15,105 bases of DNA from Collinsella aerofaciens. GTDB lineage: Bacteria; Actinomycetota; Coriobacteriia; Coriobacteriales; Coriobacteriaceae. Positions within the stretch are counted from its first letter, which is position 1, and the number at the start of each line of letters is the position of its first letter. The notes below the pieces were generated by a model. That model did no database searches. It saw only the letters and a program-made list of their open reading frames with translations, and had not been told where the DNA came from. The position numbers were made by a program, and so were the translations under genes. Below are positions 7,301-14,168 of this stretch, in pieces. Where the stretch lies: positions 1 to 15,105 of the forward strand of contig JAUUSS010000056.1 of NCBI GenBank assembly GCA_030841765.1. Reading direction: 5' to 3'.

Positions 7301-8731
7301 GTTTAGGAAAAACGGCACCGGTCCTAGGGTAAACTGCTCGGTCCAATTGAGGTCGGTTCTTACCTGGAAGAGGGCCTTAATATTGCCGTATGCGGGGTCG
7401 TTGTTGTTACCCCAAGTTTTGCCCACCCAATCGTAGGCGAGCGAGCCGTACAGCTGTGTGGCGATATCCATCGTGAACAGCGGCGTGCAATGGTGACGAA
7501 GGAGCTTGGTGTTTCTTGGATCGGTGCCCGAACCGGCACTCATACTTTTGTACTGATTCCACTTCCCCTCCATCTCGTCGAGGTAGCGGTTTGCCTGCTT
7601 GGCGCCCGACTCACGCGGCGATTTCTTCCAGTATTCCGGATCAGGGTTGCCCGAATCGTTCATATAGCTAGCTGGTTTGTACCCTCCGCCAAACAGCACG
7701 TATCCAGCAAACGAGAAATCGAACAGAATGGGAAATGTGGGCATCCAGCACGTGAACTTATTGCCGCCGATACCGGGAAACGCCGCGGGGAAATCAAACG
7801 GAGTGATCTCTTGGTCCATGGTGGTGGGAATGATGGTGGTCGAGCCCGATTCCGCCTTTGCGGCCGGCGCGGTGACAACGGCCATAGGGGATGAGAGCGT
7901 GTAGGTTTTGCCCTGGTAGTCGAGGACAAAGCGCAGCTTGCATCCTTCCTCCAGAAGGCCCGAAGCTGCATCGAGGAACGTGTCTTCGAGCGTGAACGTC
8001 GCCAGATTATTCGCGCCCGATGCGCTGGCCTTGACTTGGCCAATCTGCGTGACGGTTTTGGGTGAGTTGCCCGCGGCAGGCATCACTTTATTGATATGCA
8101 ACGTTGCCTGCCCGCCCTGCGGCAGATGGGCCTGCACGGTAAAAGCGTGCGTGTCGGGCTGATCGTTTGCTGCTTCGTCCGCTGGCATTGCCATAAACGT
8201 GGCGTCGGCGTACTGGATGTCCCATTCGTCGAATGTGAGCTGGCGAAAGTACGGCTCGCCATCGGAGAGCGGACGTGTGGGTGCGGTAATGGCGGTGCCG
8301 CCTTGGACACGCGCGAGGGGAATCTCGACATCGCGGTAGCCCGCCATGCTAATGGAGATGCCGCCGTTAAAGTCATACGCGTCGAGAAGCGTCGCCTCGT
8401 CCACGTAGCCTTCTGAAAGCGGCGCGACCTCAAAGATGGCCGTGCCTTCGTCATCGGTCGTGGCGGTGAGCTGCTTGCCTGCGGCATAGCGCGATGTGAG
8501 CGTGACCTGGGCACCCGTGATGGGCGTATTCTTGTTGGCGACGTCGACTACGACCACACCAAACATGGTGCGCGAGAGCACCAAGACCTTGAAGGGATCA
8601 TCTTCATCGGCGTATGCCTCGGTGGGGGCGAACGGCAGTATGAAGGCGTTTGCGCTTCCCGGCACGCGCGGCATCATAATGCTCGCTAACGAGGACGCTC
8701 CGGCGACAAGTAACGAACGGCGATCAAGCAT
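4364..8731 (-). CDS. Large Tat-exported, sortase-anchored (LAxTG) surface protein
   Basis: A 1455-residue exported protein of unknown function. It opens MLDRRSLLVAGASSLASIMM, a twin-arginine signal ending near ANA (27-29). Residues about 47-150 look like a beta-sandwich of the carboxypeptidase-regulatory/Cna-B type (ITGAQVTLTS..TTDDEGTAIFEV). A middle region (about 310-660) with aromatic-rich motifs matches no family I recognise. About 740-1240 is beta-rich with repeated strand-turn units, possibly a propeller, and 1240-1370 resembles a CARDB/Ig-like domain (GESFMVTVRNDGNTLLTAGTI). A Gly/Ser linker then leads to LAGTG (1407-1411), an alanine-rich membrane helix, RR and an unusually long 17-residue tail. 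LAxTG is a motif associated with class E sortases. The ATG at 8731 is chosen because it directly precedes the Tat motif and has GGGAG 6 nt upstream; the open frame continues to 9016 but runs into the regulator gene. Ligand or enzyme activity cannot be told. Confidence 0.87.
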   Translation of the reverse strand: MLDRRSLLVAGASSLASIMMPRVPGSANAFILPFAPTEAYADEDDPFKVLVLSRTMFGVVVVDVANKNTPITGAQVTLTSRYAAGKQLTATTDDEGTAIFEVAPLSEGYVDEATLLDAYDFNGGISISMAGYRDVEIPLARVQGGTAITAPTRPLSDGEPYFRQLTFDEWDIQYADATFMAMPADEAANDQPDTHAFTVQAHLPQGGQATLHINKVMPAAGNSPKTVTQIGQVKASASGANNLATFTLEDTFLDAASGLLEEGCKLRFVLDYQGKTYTLSSPMAVVTAPAAKAESGSTTIIPTTMDQEITPFDFPAAFPGIGGNKFTCWMPTFPILFDFSFAGYVLFGGGYKPASYMNDSGNPDPEYWKKSPRESGAKQANRYLDEMEGKWNQYKSMSAGSGTDPRNTKLLRHHCTPLFTMDIATQLYGSLAYDWVGKTWGNNNDPAYGNIKALFQVRTDLNWTEQFTLGPVPFFLNVNPWMLAKLALAVGAHTHGSGAAFFKNISLDYSNTSGSFTIQIGLAVTFGAGVAGVASSAVRGAASLTLFIGYEKADGHQLPRLRVGADVDVDVILQFVMFKWTTKAWSGSWPTLIDSWNMSVNNGDQYALQRSELALGGDTPYTLDACFGSAGNIEAGGVPQFIASATIVTNAELLARAEVKAAAVNAAPVVRDWDRAVTRIELEADAESDDTGQIEHFVHALIENDENAAPMYEYTYIGQATNTVADPNADSAGVSEDERGGIKPSSDNVLFAGVLSEAHMKLAMIAGVECLFRIASVRYGDNGRSRLVVHTKANGTWSAPTPVDFPLGFGEGDVERDSIYDYDFDVVEYTDGRGNQDAYVLLVSGERPAGDNTLFDTASTSGILSVVRLRISNDGVRVISHTSWRSISRGRLQEDGYHCLQCPRITVGKTLVDGRLSGAYLHRRGTTAEKALGSEAEVALECFTLWSDVSGDSLTFRQVLRFPQAPSSIELGEPENINGKMVVPVAYETADGCGCASYAVIGQSIAGWGVMSPDATVPHAVPWPQHTGFLATVNEQLQHVTWTRGASAFATQPVGAAGCGPASFSVSNNGRCVLYVENTDGKVGQTYDEEGNPVAVMGKHFRIFASTLAGDLFTEPVVMCELDHPVDQITTFLTSGGMLSALATHIVSAEKSEAELHDIEVPLVACATPTGAVATSGAVVPGAAGESFMVTVRNDGNTLLTAGTIDLYREGSSQPFSSASIGFGVNARMASIYDPELAEDASANDMAHVKYALETLGARFATHPLVADNGNAVLAPGCTAQFRMSFAIPESWSDEVGKRVTLYAKARNLVALDPVTLEEIRPGANSALGAVLHELHVPDAACERSEVQVGVCDSADATGLHDAPMTADGDGGSSGGGTDEGGGSGGSSSGSGKDHGNNKRSGKAGALAGTGDANVPLTAAAAALAAAGAGLVAYSARRTALEIDTANEANSDRPR

Positions 8732-8886
8732 CTTGGGCTCCCATCCCGCAAGTATCGGTGGAAATAATCCAATTTTGCGAGAAGGCGCCCCGTGGCGGTA
8801 GTGCCGTTCAAGGGTCAAAATGTCCAAATTGATTGAGCGAAGCGCCGGGTTCCGGAATGCGTTCGATGCGCTTGGTAGTCCGGTCG

Positions 8887-9891
8887 CTAACGTAACATAT
8901 GCGCGACCAGCTCGGCGCGTGTGCCGATGCCAAGCTTTGCGTATACGCCGGATAGGCGGTTTTTGACGGTGCCCGGCGATACTCCCATATGGCGTGCGAT
9001 TTCGGCGTTGGTCCACCCACGACAGGCGAGCATGGCCATGGTGAATTCCGTGGTCGTTAGATCGTCGGCAACGTCCTCGCCCGAATCGGGGTTGTGGATG
9101 CGCCGCCAGCCGTAGCTGAAGCGGTACGTGATCTCGATGATGCGCGCGAAGTCGTCAGGGTATTGCGTTTTTAGGCATGCCTCGATAAGCCCCTGTAAAA
9201 GGCCGTGATGCTCGCCAATGAGCTCAATAAGGCCGTCGGGGCGCGCAATGTTCCAAGCAACTCCGAAGTGCGTTTTTGCGGCGTCGATGTCCTTGAGGCT
9301 CATGCATGCCATGGAAGCTGCCAAGTGCAGGAACAGCTCCGAGATGGGATAACTTCCCTGTTTCATGATCAGGGCGTTTTCCGCCATGCCCAGGCTGCGG
9401 CCATATTCGCCGCGCAGGTACAGGGCATGCGCCATCACGTAGCTGGCGAACAGGCGCAGACCTTCGGGCAGATGCGCCGCAAGCGGATAAAACTCTTCGG
9501 CGGAATACGGGGAAGGCAAGTGCAGCAGGACGCTTGCGGCCGAGGCGAACAGGATATGCGTGGCGTGGACGGCGGGTGATTCCTCGTCAGTTGGCGTATC
9601 GAGGATGCCCGCAAGACAACGGCGGGCGTCGGCGATACGGTTGAGCGACAGGCTGGCGTATCCGCAGATAAAGCATGCGGAATAGCGCAGTGCGGAATCG
9701 GTGGCGTCAAGATAGGGGCGCGCCGTCTTGGCAGCGAGGGCGGCCTGTCCGCGAAAGTACAGCGCTTCTGCCGTGGCGATGGTGCGTGAATCGGGGTCGG
9801 AAATGCCTGCAACCGCAGCGTCAATCTGCCCCGGCACAAAGGCAGTGCACATCAACGGCATGGGAACGCATGGGTAGCCATCGCAGTCCAT
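8887..9891 (-). CDS. LuxR-type transcriptional regulator with helical (TPR-like) N-terminal region
   Basis: A 334-residue regulator. The C-terminal LuxR/GerE helix-turn-helix occupies about 276-334: LTTTEFTMAMLACRGWTNAE, then IARHMGVSPGTVKNRLSGVYAKLGI, which is the complete family signature. Residues about 20-260 are alpha-helical with TPR-like stretches (ALYFRGQAALAAKTARPYLDA; AHALYLRGEYGRSLGMAENAL) and carry neither a receiver domain nor an evident ligand pocket, so its signal is unknown; a protein partner is plausible. The ATG at 9889-9891 has GGGAG 7 nt upstream. A longer reading to 10074 would overlap the kinase gene and is rejected. It follows the kinase stop by 68 nt and precedes the surface-protein gene by 155 nt on the same strand, making that gene a natural target. 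No LuxR-type box could be identified in the 155-nt gap. Confidence 0.88.
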   Translation of the reverse strand: MDCDGYPCVPMPLMCTAFVPGQIDAAVAGISDPDSRTIATAEALYFRGQAALAAKTARPYLDATDSALRYSACFICGYASLSLNRIADARRCLAGILDTPTDEESPAVHATHILFASAASVLLHLPSPYSAEEFYPLAAHLPEGLRLFASYVMAHALYLRGEYGRSLGMAENALIMKQGSYPISELFLHLAASMACMSLKDIDAAKTHFGVAWNIARPDGLIELIGEHHGLLQGLIEACLKTQYPDDFARIIEITYRFSYGWRRIHNPDSGEDVADDLTTTEFTMAMLACRGWTNAEIARHMGVSPGTVKNRLSGVYAKLGIGTRAELVAHMLR

Positions 9892-9959
9892 CTTCCATCT
9901 CCCAACAGCTGGCAACAATAGCAGCAATTGTACTCCTGTTGCTCGGGACCCCTTTCGTT

Positions 9960-11111
9960 TTACTGCTCGGTTGACGCTGCGGATCGTTTTGGAAGGCTTA
10001 CGAGCATGGTGGTCCCGTTCTCGGAACTTGTTTCGACCTCTACCGTGCCACCGTGAAGCGCTGCAATCTCCCAAACGAGCGCTAGCCCGAGTCCTGCGCC
10101 GCCGTATGCCCTGCTGCGGGATTTGTCTAGACGAAAGAACGGCTGGAAGATGCTTTCTCGGTACTGCTTGGGTATTCCCGGTCCCTCATCTTTGACTCGC
10201 AGGAGCACATGGCTGTCGCTGTCGCTGATGGAGACGTTGACAGTCGAGCCGGAGCGGCTGTAACGGATGGCGTTTTCGACCAGATTAAACACCAACCGAT
10301 AGAGGAGCGTATCACTTCCGATTGCCAAAGCGTCTCCGGCGCAATCGAGGGTTACGTCCTTATTTTCGGCAAGTGGCTCAAGGTCGGTGAGGACCTCTTC
10401 GGACAAGGGACCAAGTTCAACATCGTCCTCGCAAGGAACGCTGCGGAGCTCACTCATCTCGAGTAATACCTTGGTCATTCGAGACATGCGCTCGGTTTGT
10501 TCTTGTAGCAGGCCGAGCAGCTCGGCTGTTTCGGGTTGCAAACCGGAGTGCTCGGAGATGAATAGTTCAATCTGTGCTTGCATAAGGGCGAGCGGGGTGC
10601 GCAGCTCGTGTGCGGCGCTGCCGGTAAACTGACGCTGTGCAGAGAACCCTTCGCCAAGACGGGCGATCATGTCGTTGAAAGAGGCACTGCATCGTTGTAG
10701 CTCGGTGGGCACATCTTCACTGAGTCTGATTTCGCTTAGGTTGTCAGGCTGCACACGCTCAACCTGGGCGGCAAAAGCTCGTAGCGGTTTGAGCGCACGG
10801 CCGCTCACAAAGTATGCCAGCACGCCGCCAAGGAGTGTGACTCCAGCCGTGATGCACCAGGTTGTCGTGCCAAAAGACTCCTGTGCGTCGTTTACGACGA
10901 TCGTGATCTTGTCATCGGGGGTCGCTTTCGTTGGGTCGAACGCCTGGGGCGAATCTTCGCCGGTTGCGTTAAAGGCCGAGATGTTACTGCCGATGGCATC
11001 CATGTAGCGCATGCCCGTATAGCCGACCAGGCAGTTCGTCAGCACGCATGCCGCACACGTGAGCAGTGCCGTCATAATCGTTATGCGCCATTGCAGCGAA
11101 AGCCTTTTCAT
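9960..11111 (-). CDS. Membrane sensor histidine kinase, partner of the adjacent OmpR-type regulator
   Basis: A 383-residue two-component sensor. Membrane segments at about 11-33 and 84-104 enclose a short external region of about 50 residues with no recognisable sensor fold. A HAMP-like stretch (about 103-155, GRALKPLRAFAAQVERV) leads to the H-box FTGSAAHELRTPLA with phosphoacceptor H168. The ATPase part has the N-box (LVFNLVENAIRYS, N276 and N280), G1 box DEGPGIP (308-314), F-box FQPFFRLD (322-329) and G2 box GAGLGLAL (338-345); all are intact. The ATG overlaps the regulator's stop by four bases (ATGA), so the two are translationally coupled. Four cysteines lie in or next to the membrane segments (19, 22, 27, 86), of possible interest because a redox operon is divergently transcribed next door. 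The stimulus is not identifiable. Confidence 0.95.
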   Translation of the reverse strand: MKRLSLQWRITIMTALLTCAACVLTNCLVGYTGMRYMDAIGSNISAFNATGEDSPQAFDPTKATPDDKITIVVNDAQESFGTTTWCITAGVTLLGGVLAYFVSGRALKPLRAFAAQVERVQPDNLSEIRLSEDVPTELQRCSASFNDMIARLGEGFSAQRQFTGSAAHELRTPLALMQAQIELFISEHSGLQPETAELLGLLQEQTERMSRMTKVLLEMSELRSVPCEDDVELGPLSEEVLTDLEPLAENKDVTLDCAGDALAIGSDTLLYRLVFNLVENAIRYSRSGSTVNVSISDSDSHVLLRVKDEGPGIPKQYRESIFQPFFRLDKSRSRAYGGAGLGLALVWEIAALHGGTVEVETSSENGTTMLVSLPKRSAASTEQ

Positions 11112-11782
11112 TCGCTATCCTCCATAACGTAGCCCTCTCCAATCCGATTGCGAATCGGGTCGTATCCCAAAGCGCTGCGTAGCTTTTTGCGGAGTGACGA
11201 GATGTGAACGCGGGTTGCGTTGCTAAAGCTGTTCACGCTGCTATCCCAAACGTGCTCGATAAGCTCCTCTTGACTTACCGGACGCCCCTGATTAAGCATC
11301 AGGTATTCCAAGATTCCCGTTTCCTTGCGCGTAAGAGATAAAGCCTCGCTGTCCACGGAAGCGATGCGCGCCTTGGTGTCAAAGCGGAGCTTTCCGCAGG
11401 TTAAGACTATGTCGCTTTGTGTAAAGCGTCTGAGGGTAAGGCTGCGAATCCTTGCCGCAAGCTCGTCCAGATGAAACGGCTTGGTGAGGTAATCGTTGGC
11501 GCCGGCATCGAGTCCGGCGACTTTGTCGGATACTTCGCCACGTGCGGACAGAATCAGTACCTTAGTCTCGCAGTCAGTTTTCCTAAGTTCCCTGAGTACG
11601 GTCATGCCGTCGATGCGGGGAAGGTTGAGGTCGAGTACCACGAGGTCGAAGGCCTCAACATTCAGTAGGTCGAGCGCCTCCTGTCCGTCGTGACAGCAGT
11701 CGACGCTGTACGCCAAGTTTCGCAAGCTGCGCGCGATTGCGTCACACAGCGCCCGCTCGTCCTCGACGATCAAAATTCGCAT
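11108..11782 (-). CDS. OmpR/PhoB-family response regulator
   Basis: A 224-residue transcription factor. The receiver domain (1-115) has acidic residues E7/D8, phosphoacceptor D51 in LVVLDLNLP, S79 in LILSARG and K101 in TKPF. A winged-helix effector domain (about 125-220) ends with the family signature RVHISSLRKKLRSALGY and the hairpin IRNRIGEGYVM. The sequence is closest in style to QseB/CopR-type regulators. The ATG at 11780-11782 has AAGGAG 6 nt upstream. It is the first gene of a minus-strand unit with its kinase, and perhaps also with the LuxR regulator. It shares a 90-bp intergenic region with the divergent CXXC/polyferredoxin/thioredoxin operon, so control of that operon is plausible. 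No clear direct-repeat binding site was found in the gap. Confidence 0.96.
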   Translation of the reverse strand: MRILIVEDERALCDAIARSLRNLAYSVDCCHDGQEALDLLNVEAFDLVVLDLNLPRIDGMTVLRELRKTDCETKVLILSARGEVSDKVAGLDAGANDYLTKPFHLDELAARIRSLTLRRFTQSDIVLTCGKLRFDTKARIASVDSEALSLTRKETGILEYLMLNQGRPVSQEELIEHVWDSSVNSFSNATRVHISSLRKKLRSALGYDPIRNRIGEGYVMEDSE

Positions 11783-11812
11783 TACAGTCTCCTTGCATAT
11801 TCCAAATCGCGC

Positions 11813-11840
11813 TTAACACGGATTTTATAGTCGATATGGT
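11813..11840 (+). promoter_or_regulatory. Candidate promoter of the CXXC/polyferredoxin/TlpA operon
   Basis: TTAACA (11813-11818, five of six to the -35 consensus) is followed after 16 nt by TATGGT (11835-11840, four of six). Transcription would start near 11847, leaving a 25-nt leader with AAAGGAG (11858-11864). On the opposite strand TATAAA (11824-11829) could be a -10 for the response regulator, but no good -35 accompanies it, so the two promoters may overlap. Confidence 0.4.
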
Positions 11841-11872
11841 CCAATGGTCGCGTAACGAAAGGAGTGGTCAGG

Positions 11873-12019
11873 TTGTTCAAAGCGGTAAAACCCGTGGTAC
11901 AGGTCGCTTTGTTGATCGTCGGAATTGCCATGGTGTGCTTTGGCGTTATGCGTGGCGAGGCGGATGCCGTGCTGGCCAAAGCGATTAGGCTGTGCTTGGA
12001 GTGTATCGGAATTGGATAA
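11873..12019 (+). CDS. 48-residue CXXC membrane protein (CD1871A family)
   Basis: A very small protein translated MFKAVKPVVQVALLIVGIAM and onward, with one hydrophobic segment (about 7-26) and the C-terminal signature ICLECIGIG-like ending RLCLECIGIG, in which C41 and C44 form a CXXC pair. The segment MRGEADAVLAKAIRLCLECI matches what I recall of the family RefSeq calls CD1871A-type CXXC motif-containing protein. The basic N-terminus suggests a cytoplasmic N-terminus and an external CXXC. The start is TTG at 11873-11875, set by AAAGGAG with 8 nt spacing. Its stop overlaps the TTG start of the polyferredoxin gene, indicating translational coupling. Context (membrane Fe-S protein, then thioredoxin lipoprotein) suggests that the cysteine pair relays electrons or disulfides across the membrane; this function is inferred. 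Confidence 0.85.
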   Translation: MFKAVKPVVQVALLIVGIAMVCFGVMRGEADAVLAKAIRLCLECIGIG

Positions 12020-12914
12020 AAGAGAAAACACTGCGTCGCATGTTTTGGCTCGATTTCGCGGATTCATTCAGGCGGCGGCGACGCTCGTCACCAACATTCA
12101 CCTGCCAAACTTTGCCAAAGGCGGCATCTATCAGGGCGCGGGGAAAACAGTCTGCGTACCTGGACTTAATTGCTATTCGTGCCCCGCGGCATCGGGCGCG
12201 TGCCCCATCGGGTCGTTCCAGTCGGTGGTAGGTTCATCCAAGTTCAACTTTTCTTACTATGTTACCGGTACGCTCATTTTGCTCGGCGTGCTGCTGGGAC
12301 GCTTTGTATGTGGCTTTCTGTGTCCGTTTGGCTGGCTTCAGGAGCTGCTTCATAAGATTCCCGGCAAAAAGTTCTCCACAAAAAAGCTTAAGCCGCTCAC
12401 GTACATCAAGTACGTCGTGCTGCTGTTTGCCGTGGTGCTGCTGCCCGTCTTGGTGGTTAACGACGTGGGCATGGGCGACCCGTTCTTTTGTAAGTACATC
12501 TGTCCGCAGGGCGTGCTCGAGGGCGCCATTCCGCTGGCCATTGCCAACGCCGGCATTCGATCTGCGCTGGGGCAGCTCTTTACCTGGAAACTTGCCGTTC
12601 TCATTGCCGTAGTAGTGCTGAGCGTTTTGTTCTATCGCCCCTTCTGCAAATGGATTTGCCCGCTCGGCGCATTCTATGCGCTCATGAATAGGGTGTCCTT
12701 GTTGGGGATTCAGGTTGACGCGTGCAAATGCGTCTCGTGCGGCAAGTGTTCAAGGGTTTGTCAGATGGACGTTGATGTGGTCCGCGCGCCCAATCATGCC
12801 GAATGTATCCGGTGCGGAAAGTGCATCGGGGCCTGTCCTGTCGATGCCATCAGCTATCGCTATGGCCTGGATGTGTCGGCGGAAAAGCTTCCCTTGACCG
12901 CCGATAAAAAGTAA
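12012..12914 (+). CDS. Membrane polyferredoxin, NapH/CcoG-like 4Fe-4S protein
   Basis: A 300-residue integral membrane Fe-S protein expected to carry electrons between the cytoplasm and a membrane or external acceptor. An N-terminal cysteine cluster (C48, C54, C57, C64: CVPGLNCYSCPAASGACPIG) precedes the first helix. Three CxxxCP motifs sit at membrane boundaries: C100-C104, C160-C164 and C212-C216. Membrane helices lie at about 82-100, 132-150 and 192-208. The C-terminal double ferredoxin has C240/C243/C246/C250 (followed by Q, where P is usual) and C265/C268/C271/C275-P. The start is taken as TTG at 12012, overlapping the CXXC gene's stop, with GGAG about 10 nt upstream; the frame is open further upstream, but those residues would lie inside the small gene. 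No subunit for nitrate, nitrous oxide or cytochrome oxidase systems is nearby, so the likely electron acceptor is the CXXC protein or the downstream thioredoxin. Confidence 0.92.
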   Translation: MDKRENTASHVLARFRGFIQAAATLVTNIHLPNFAKGGIYQGAGKTVCVPGLNCYSCPAASGACPIGSFQSVVGSSKFNFSYYVTGTLILLGVLLGRFVCGFLCPFGWLQELLHKIPGKKFSTKKLKPLTYIKYVVLLFAVVLLPVLVVNDVGMGDPFFCKYICPQGVLEGAIPLAIANAGIRSALGQLFTWKLAVLIAVVVLSVLFYRPFCKWICPLGAFYALMNRVSLLGIQVDACKCVSCGKCSRVCQMDVDVVRAPNHAECIRCGKCIGACPVDAISYRYGLDVSAEKLPLTADKK

Positions 12915-12943
12915 ACAAGCTTCGACAAAACGGAGGAATGATC

Positions 12944-13915
12944 ATGAAGCTTTCTAAGATTGCGGCCCTGTTTATGGTGCCGGTATTGGCCTTGTGCCTT
13001 GTGGCATGTTCGGCGTCCGGTGGCAATGCGAGCGAATCTGCGAGCTCCGATCCTAAGATCGCAGAACTCACTGCGCAGAAGCCGACCAATGCCGACGAGG
13101 CCGCCGAGCTGTATGCGAAGCTCATGAAAAAGGAGAACGATATCCTTTCGAGTGATAACGCGCTATGGGAAAAGGTATTCAATGCGGCAAATAAAGACTC
13201 GGTAATGATTGAGGACGGCAGCAATTACGGCGATTTCCTGCTCAAGACCATCGACGGTGCCAAGGATGAGTTCACGGCGGATGAGCTTAAGACGCTCAAG
13301 GCCGGTGCGCAGCAGATCAAGGAGATCGAGGACAAGCTCGAGAGCCTGGAGAAGGAGTTCCCCGGCTGTGGAAGCACGCCGAGCTCAGGCGAGAGCGTCG
13401 ACGCTTCGACCGCTGGCATGACGGCTGGTGCCAATACTTCGAGCGAGGCGACGAAGTTCCCCAGCTTTACGGGCAAAGACCTGGATGGCAACGACGTGAG
13501 CAGCGACGAGCTGTTCGCTAAGAACAAGGTCACCGTCATGAACTTCTGGTTCACCACTTGCAAGCCGTGCGTGGGCGAGCTGGGCGATCTTGAGAAACTG
13601 AATAAGGAGCTTGCCAAGAAGGGCGGCCAGGTCGTGGGCGTCAATTCCTTTACGCTCGATGGCAACAAGGGCGAGATTGCGGATGCCAAGGACGTGCTGA
13701 GCAAGAAGGGCGTGACATATAAGAACATCTGGTTCAAGTCGGATAGCGAGGCCGGTAAGTTTACGTCAAATTTGTTCTCGTTCCCGACAACGTATGTCAT
13801 CGATCAGAATGGCAACATCGTAGGGGATCCAATCGTGGGAGCCATCAGCTCCGCCGAGCAGCGCGCAGCACTCGACAAGCTTATCGACCAGGCGATTGCG
13901 AATAGCGAGCAGTAA
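12944..13915 (+). CDS. TlpA/ResA-like thioredoxin lipoprotein
   Basis: A 323-residue extracytoplasmic thiol-disulfide protein tethered by lipid. The signal peptide MKLSKIAALFMVPVLALCLV ends in the lipobox LVAC with lipidated C22. A Ser/Ala-rich linker follows, then a charged helical domain (about 37-140) not found in ordinary TlpA proteins, a second linker, and the thioredoxin domain (about 170-318). That domain has NFWFTTCKPCVGEL with active-site C206-K-P-C209, and the cis-proline segment FPTTYVID (P281). One more cysteine (C142) lies in the linker. The ATG at 12944 is preferred over the in-frame ATG at 12938 because GGAGG (12932-12936) sits 7 nt before it and only 1 nt before the other. It follows the polyferredoxin gene by 29 nt. 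The expected role is reduction of surface protein or cofactor thiols; the substrate is unknown. Confidence 0.93.
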   Translation: MKLSKIAALFMVPVLALCLVACSASGGNASESASSDPKIAELTAQKPTNADEAAELYAKLMKKENDILSSDNALWEKVFNAANKDSVMIEDGSNYGDFLLKTIDGAKDEFTADELKTLKAGAQQIKEIEDKLESLEKEFPGCGSTPSSGESVDASTAGMTAGANTSSEATKFPSFTGKDLDGNDVSSDELFAKNKVTVMNFWFTTCKPCVGELGDLEKLNKELAKKGGQVVGVNSFTLDGNKGEIADAKDVLSKKGVTYKNIWFKSDSEAGKFTSNLFSFPTTYVIDQNGNIVGDPIVGAISSAEQRAALDKLIDQAIANSEQ

Positions 13916-13994
13916 AAACCGCGTAAAGCATAGCGAGGATCGTGTGTCGCTGTGCGAAGTAGTCTGCTGCCTTTCAAGATAAGCTCCACCATAT

Positions 13995-14022
13995 AGAGGT
14001 CCCGCTCGGGACCTCTTCTTTT
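13995..14022 (+). terminator. Intrinsic terminator of the redox operon
   Basis: AGAGGTCCC (13995-14003) pairs perfectly with GGGACCTCT (14008-14016) across a GCTC loop and is followed by a T-rich tract (TTCTTTT, to 14022). It lies 80 nt after the thioredoxin stop and separates that operon from the ABC transporter gene. Confidence 0.9.
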
Positions 14023-14168
14023 GGGCGCCGTCCCGTTCGTTTTTTGGCGCGGTTTGTTACATTCCTCACTGGCGTCGGCAAAAAATGGGGATAGAGTAGG
14101 ACAAAAGCGTCGAATACGAACGGCGGAGGAGAGCGGGCAGGGTGCCTGCGCAGGAGAGGTTGCCGTCC

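Noticed and set aside
8732..9016. N-terminal extension of the surface protein to 9016
   Set aside because: It would overlap the LuxR regulator's HTH-coding region and put some 95 residues before a clear Tat signal.
9892..9959. Inverted GCAACA/TGTTGC motif in the kinase-LuxR gap as a terminator or operator
   Set aside because: Arms are only 6 bp with a 19-nt spacer and no T-tract; too weak to call.
9892..10074. N-terminal extension of the LuxR regulator to 10074
   Set aside because: It would overlap the end of the kinase gene, and the extra residues are low-complexity and basic; the ATG at 9891 has a good ribosome-binding site.
11925..12011. N-terminal extension of the polyferredoxin to an ATG at 11925
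   Set aside because: The stretch lies within the CXXC microprotein gene in another frame, and its residues do not resemble the start of this protein family.
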